Shown here: piece after piece, positions 62,559 to 64,000 of the stretch | Position numbering within the stretch: the first letter of the stretch is position 1 | Layout of the letters: each line of letters begins with the position of its first letter | Source: Eopsaltria australis | Taxonomy: Eukaryota; Chordata; Aves; Passeriformes; Petroicidae | DNA length: 64,000 nucleotides | Assembly (NCBI GenBank): GCA_034509425.1 | Contig: JAVTVJ010000041.1 | Location: 1,275,501 to 1,339,500 of the forward strand | Direction of reading: 5' to 3' | The notes under the pieces: generated by a model | Told to the model about the DNA's origin: nothing | Databases searched by the model: none | Seen by the model: the letters and a program-made list of their open reading frames with translations, nothing else | Position numbers and translations under genes: made by a program

Positions 62559-64000
62559 GTGAGGAGCGAGCGGGGCCGGGCGTGGCCGCGGGATGTCGCT
62601 GGGCGCCGTGAGGCAGAGGTGCGGCTGGCGCGGCCGCCTGCTCAGGCCGCGCTCCGGCCGGTTCCGGCGCCGGTCGCTGCGGGCGCTTCGGCCGCCCCTG
62701 CCGTGCTGGGGGAGCCGGGCCCAGCAGCGGGGCTGCCCCGGGGGGGCGGTGGCTCCGCTCTTGGCGGGCCCTGCTGGGCCTTTCCGACACTTCAGCCTCA
62801 ATCCCGGGCAACGCGTTGGCGACTCAAGAAGTGTTTCGGGACTTTCCTTCCCCGTCCTGCGCAGAGCTGCCCGCGGAGGAGAGAAAATGCTCAGGTTTGG
62901 GTGGGGGGAGGATAATTCTGCAAAGCTGAGCCTTGCACGGAGCCGTATGGGTCGCACGGACGTCCCTTGCTATGAAACACTGCGTGAAAGAACCAAGCGA
63001 AACACGATATTCGCTGTAATTTCGGAACCTGGGCACGCGTATTTAATTTTTTGGGGATGACTGGCCGCGGGTGCCCGCAGAGCGGCCGTATTGGCAAATC
63101 TCGTAACGCCACAGCATCCTGGCCCTCTCACATCCTTGAGAGTGATCCCTGTTCTTCCTCTCACGGGAATTATTTGTATCAGATTTATAACGCCGAACAC
63201 AACTGCAGGTGCATTTTCTCCTAGGAATCCCGTTACCAGTATGAACATCTTTGTATTAGACTGTTTCAGCCTCTCTGTGGAGAAACAGTTTCTATTTCTT
63301 TCAGACATTGCATTCAGTGTCCATTGAGCTGCAACTAAATTTCTTTGCTTCTAGTTTTAACCTTCCCAAGAAAATTGGTTTGGGGCTGTTGAAGAACAGA
63401 GTTTAGCATCTCAGCTGGTTAAATTATTTTTAGTATTAAAGTGGAAGTTTTTAAAGAAACTGTACAATTTAGTTTAGCTTTTTAATTTCATACTCTGAAC
63501 CAGAGCTACAGACGTGTGTTCATTCTGAAACTTGATAGCTGGTTTAAACATCTCTATATAGTTCATCTAAGGCTCCTGCCAGGTAGAAACAGTTCTTGAA
63601 TTTCAGAGCAAACTGTTATTCTGATGAGATGTCTCTGTAGCAACTACACTGACTCACGATAGAGGAATAAAGGAAATTAGGGAAGCTTTGAAGTTAGATA
63701 GTTTATGACCTACCCCTGACAATTTTTAAAATGTTTTTTTTCTTCCAAAGTATGTAGTGTTGCAGTCATAACTGTGGTTTGCCTGTTTTCCCCCAAAGTC
63801 CTTTGAGCATGAAAAAATTCAGGTAGCAGGTCAAATAGAAGGATGCAGCTGAACAGGCTCTGACACTTAAATTGTCCATGTTGGTGATCAGTTACTCTGG
63901 GGTTTGCACAAATGTTGCAGTTGCTGGTGTGCTGTGCAGTGTAGTGATGACTTTTTGGTAAGGATGAAGTTGTTTGGTTCCCACATTATTCATGCAGTGG
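62559..64000 (+). other. Presumed first intron of CYLD
   Basis: CpG-rich to about 62.9 kb, then increasingly AT-rich. No coding exon of CYLD or any other protein was recognised to the window end. Open frames in the CpG-rich part on either strand reflect the lack of AT-rich stop codons. Confidence 0.4.

Larger units (their letters stand above)
61600..62900 (+). promoter_or_regulatory. CpG island promoter, probably of CYLD
   Basis: About 1.3 kb of very GC- and CpG-dense sequence in an otherwise AT-rich region. It has plus-strand CCAAT boxes at 62163-62167, 62214-62218 and 62330-62334, an inverted one (ATTGG) at 62368-62372, and GC boxes (GGGGCGG) at about 62396 and 62421. The array points to transcription starting at about 62400-62480 towards the right. 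CYLD, a K63/M1-linkage deubiquitinase that restrains NF-kB signalling, is the gene expected here from conserved order next to SNX20. The assignment rests on synteny; no CYLD coding sequence is present in the window. Confidence 0.65.

Noticed and set aside
62070..62957. Minus-strand open frame of 295 codons in the CpG island
   Set aside because: Very GC-rich sequence rarely contains stop codons. Long frames occur in several overlapping phases on both strands here, and the translation is Pro/Arg/Ala-rich with no domain.

Overview
This is vertebrate nuclear DNA: mostly non-coding, intron-bearing, with two CpG-rich promoter islands. A CR1 LINE 3' end at about 26.95-27.02 kb (the characteristic '...CCTTCCAACCC...ATTCTATGATT' tail) and an LTR resembling avian ERVL elements at about 35.1-35.4 kb point to a bird. 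Old MIR fragments are also present. The species cannot be fixed from the window alone.

Layout. (1) 1-49.0 kb: about 49 kb with no recognisable coding exon. It holds interspersed repeats (CR1, two adjoining LTR fragments, MIR relics), short tandem duplications (65, 57, 18, 17 and 12 bp units), microsatellites, two CTCF-like sites in the same orientation (22.3 and 43.8 kb), a palindromic CArG box (6.2 kb) and small inverted repeats that may be regulatory. (2) 49.0-56.6 kb: one clear gene, SNX20 (sorting nexin 20), on the minus strand. Three coding exons join in frame to give 328 residues, preceded by a probable non-coding first exon in a small CpG-rich promoter. (3) 56.8-61.5 kb: a gap with no visible gene. 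(4) 61.6-62.9 kb: a strong CpG island with four CCAAT boxes, a 17-bp GC-rich minisatellite and a good splice donor. By synteny this is best read as the promoter and first non-coding exon of CYLD on the plus strand, but no CYLD coding exon lies in the window. (5) 62.6-64 kb: probable first intron.

How it fits together. In mammals the order is NKD1 - SNX20 - NOD2 - CYLD, with SNX20 on the opposite strand to the others. Here SNX20 and the presumed CYLD promoter are head to head, about 6 kb apart, and no NOD2-like exon lies between them. This fits loss of NOD2 from this locus in birds. NKD1 is not visible in the 49 kb 3' of SNX20 and, if present, lies further left. No previously undescribed gene system was found. 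The most useful observations are the reconstructed SNX20 model, the NOD2-less interval, the CCAAT-array promoter with its minisatellite, the paired CTCF-like sites and the exact 65-bp duplication.
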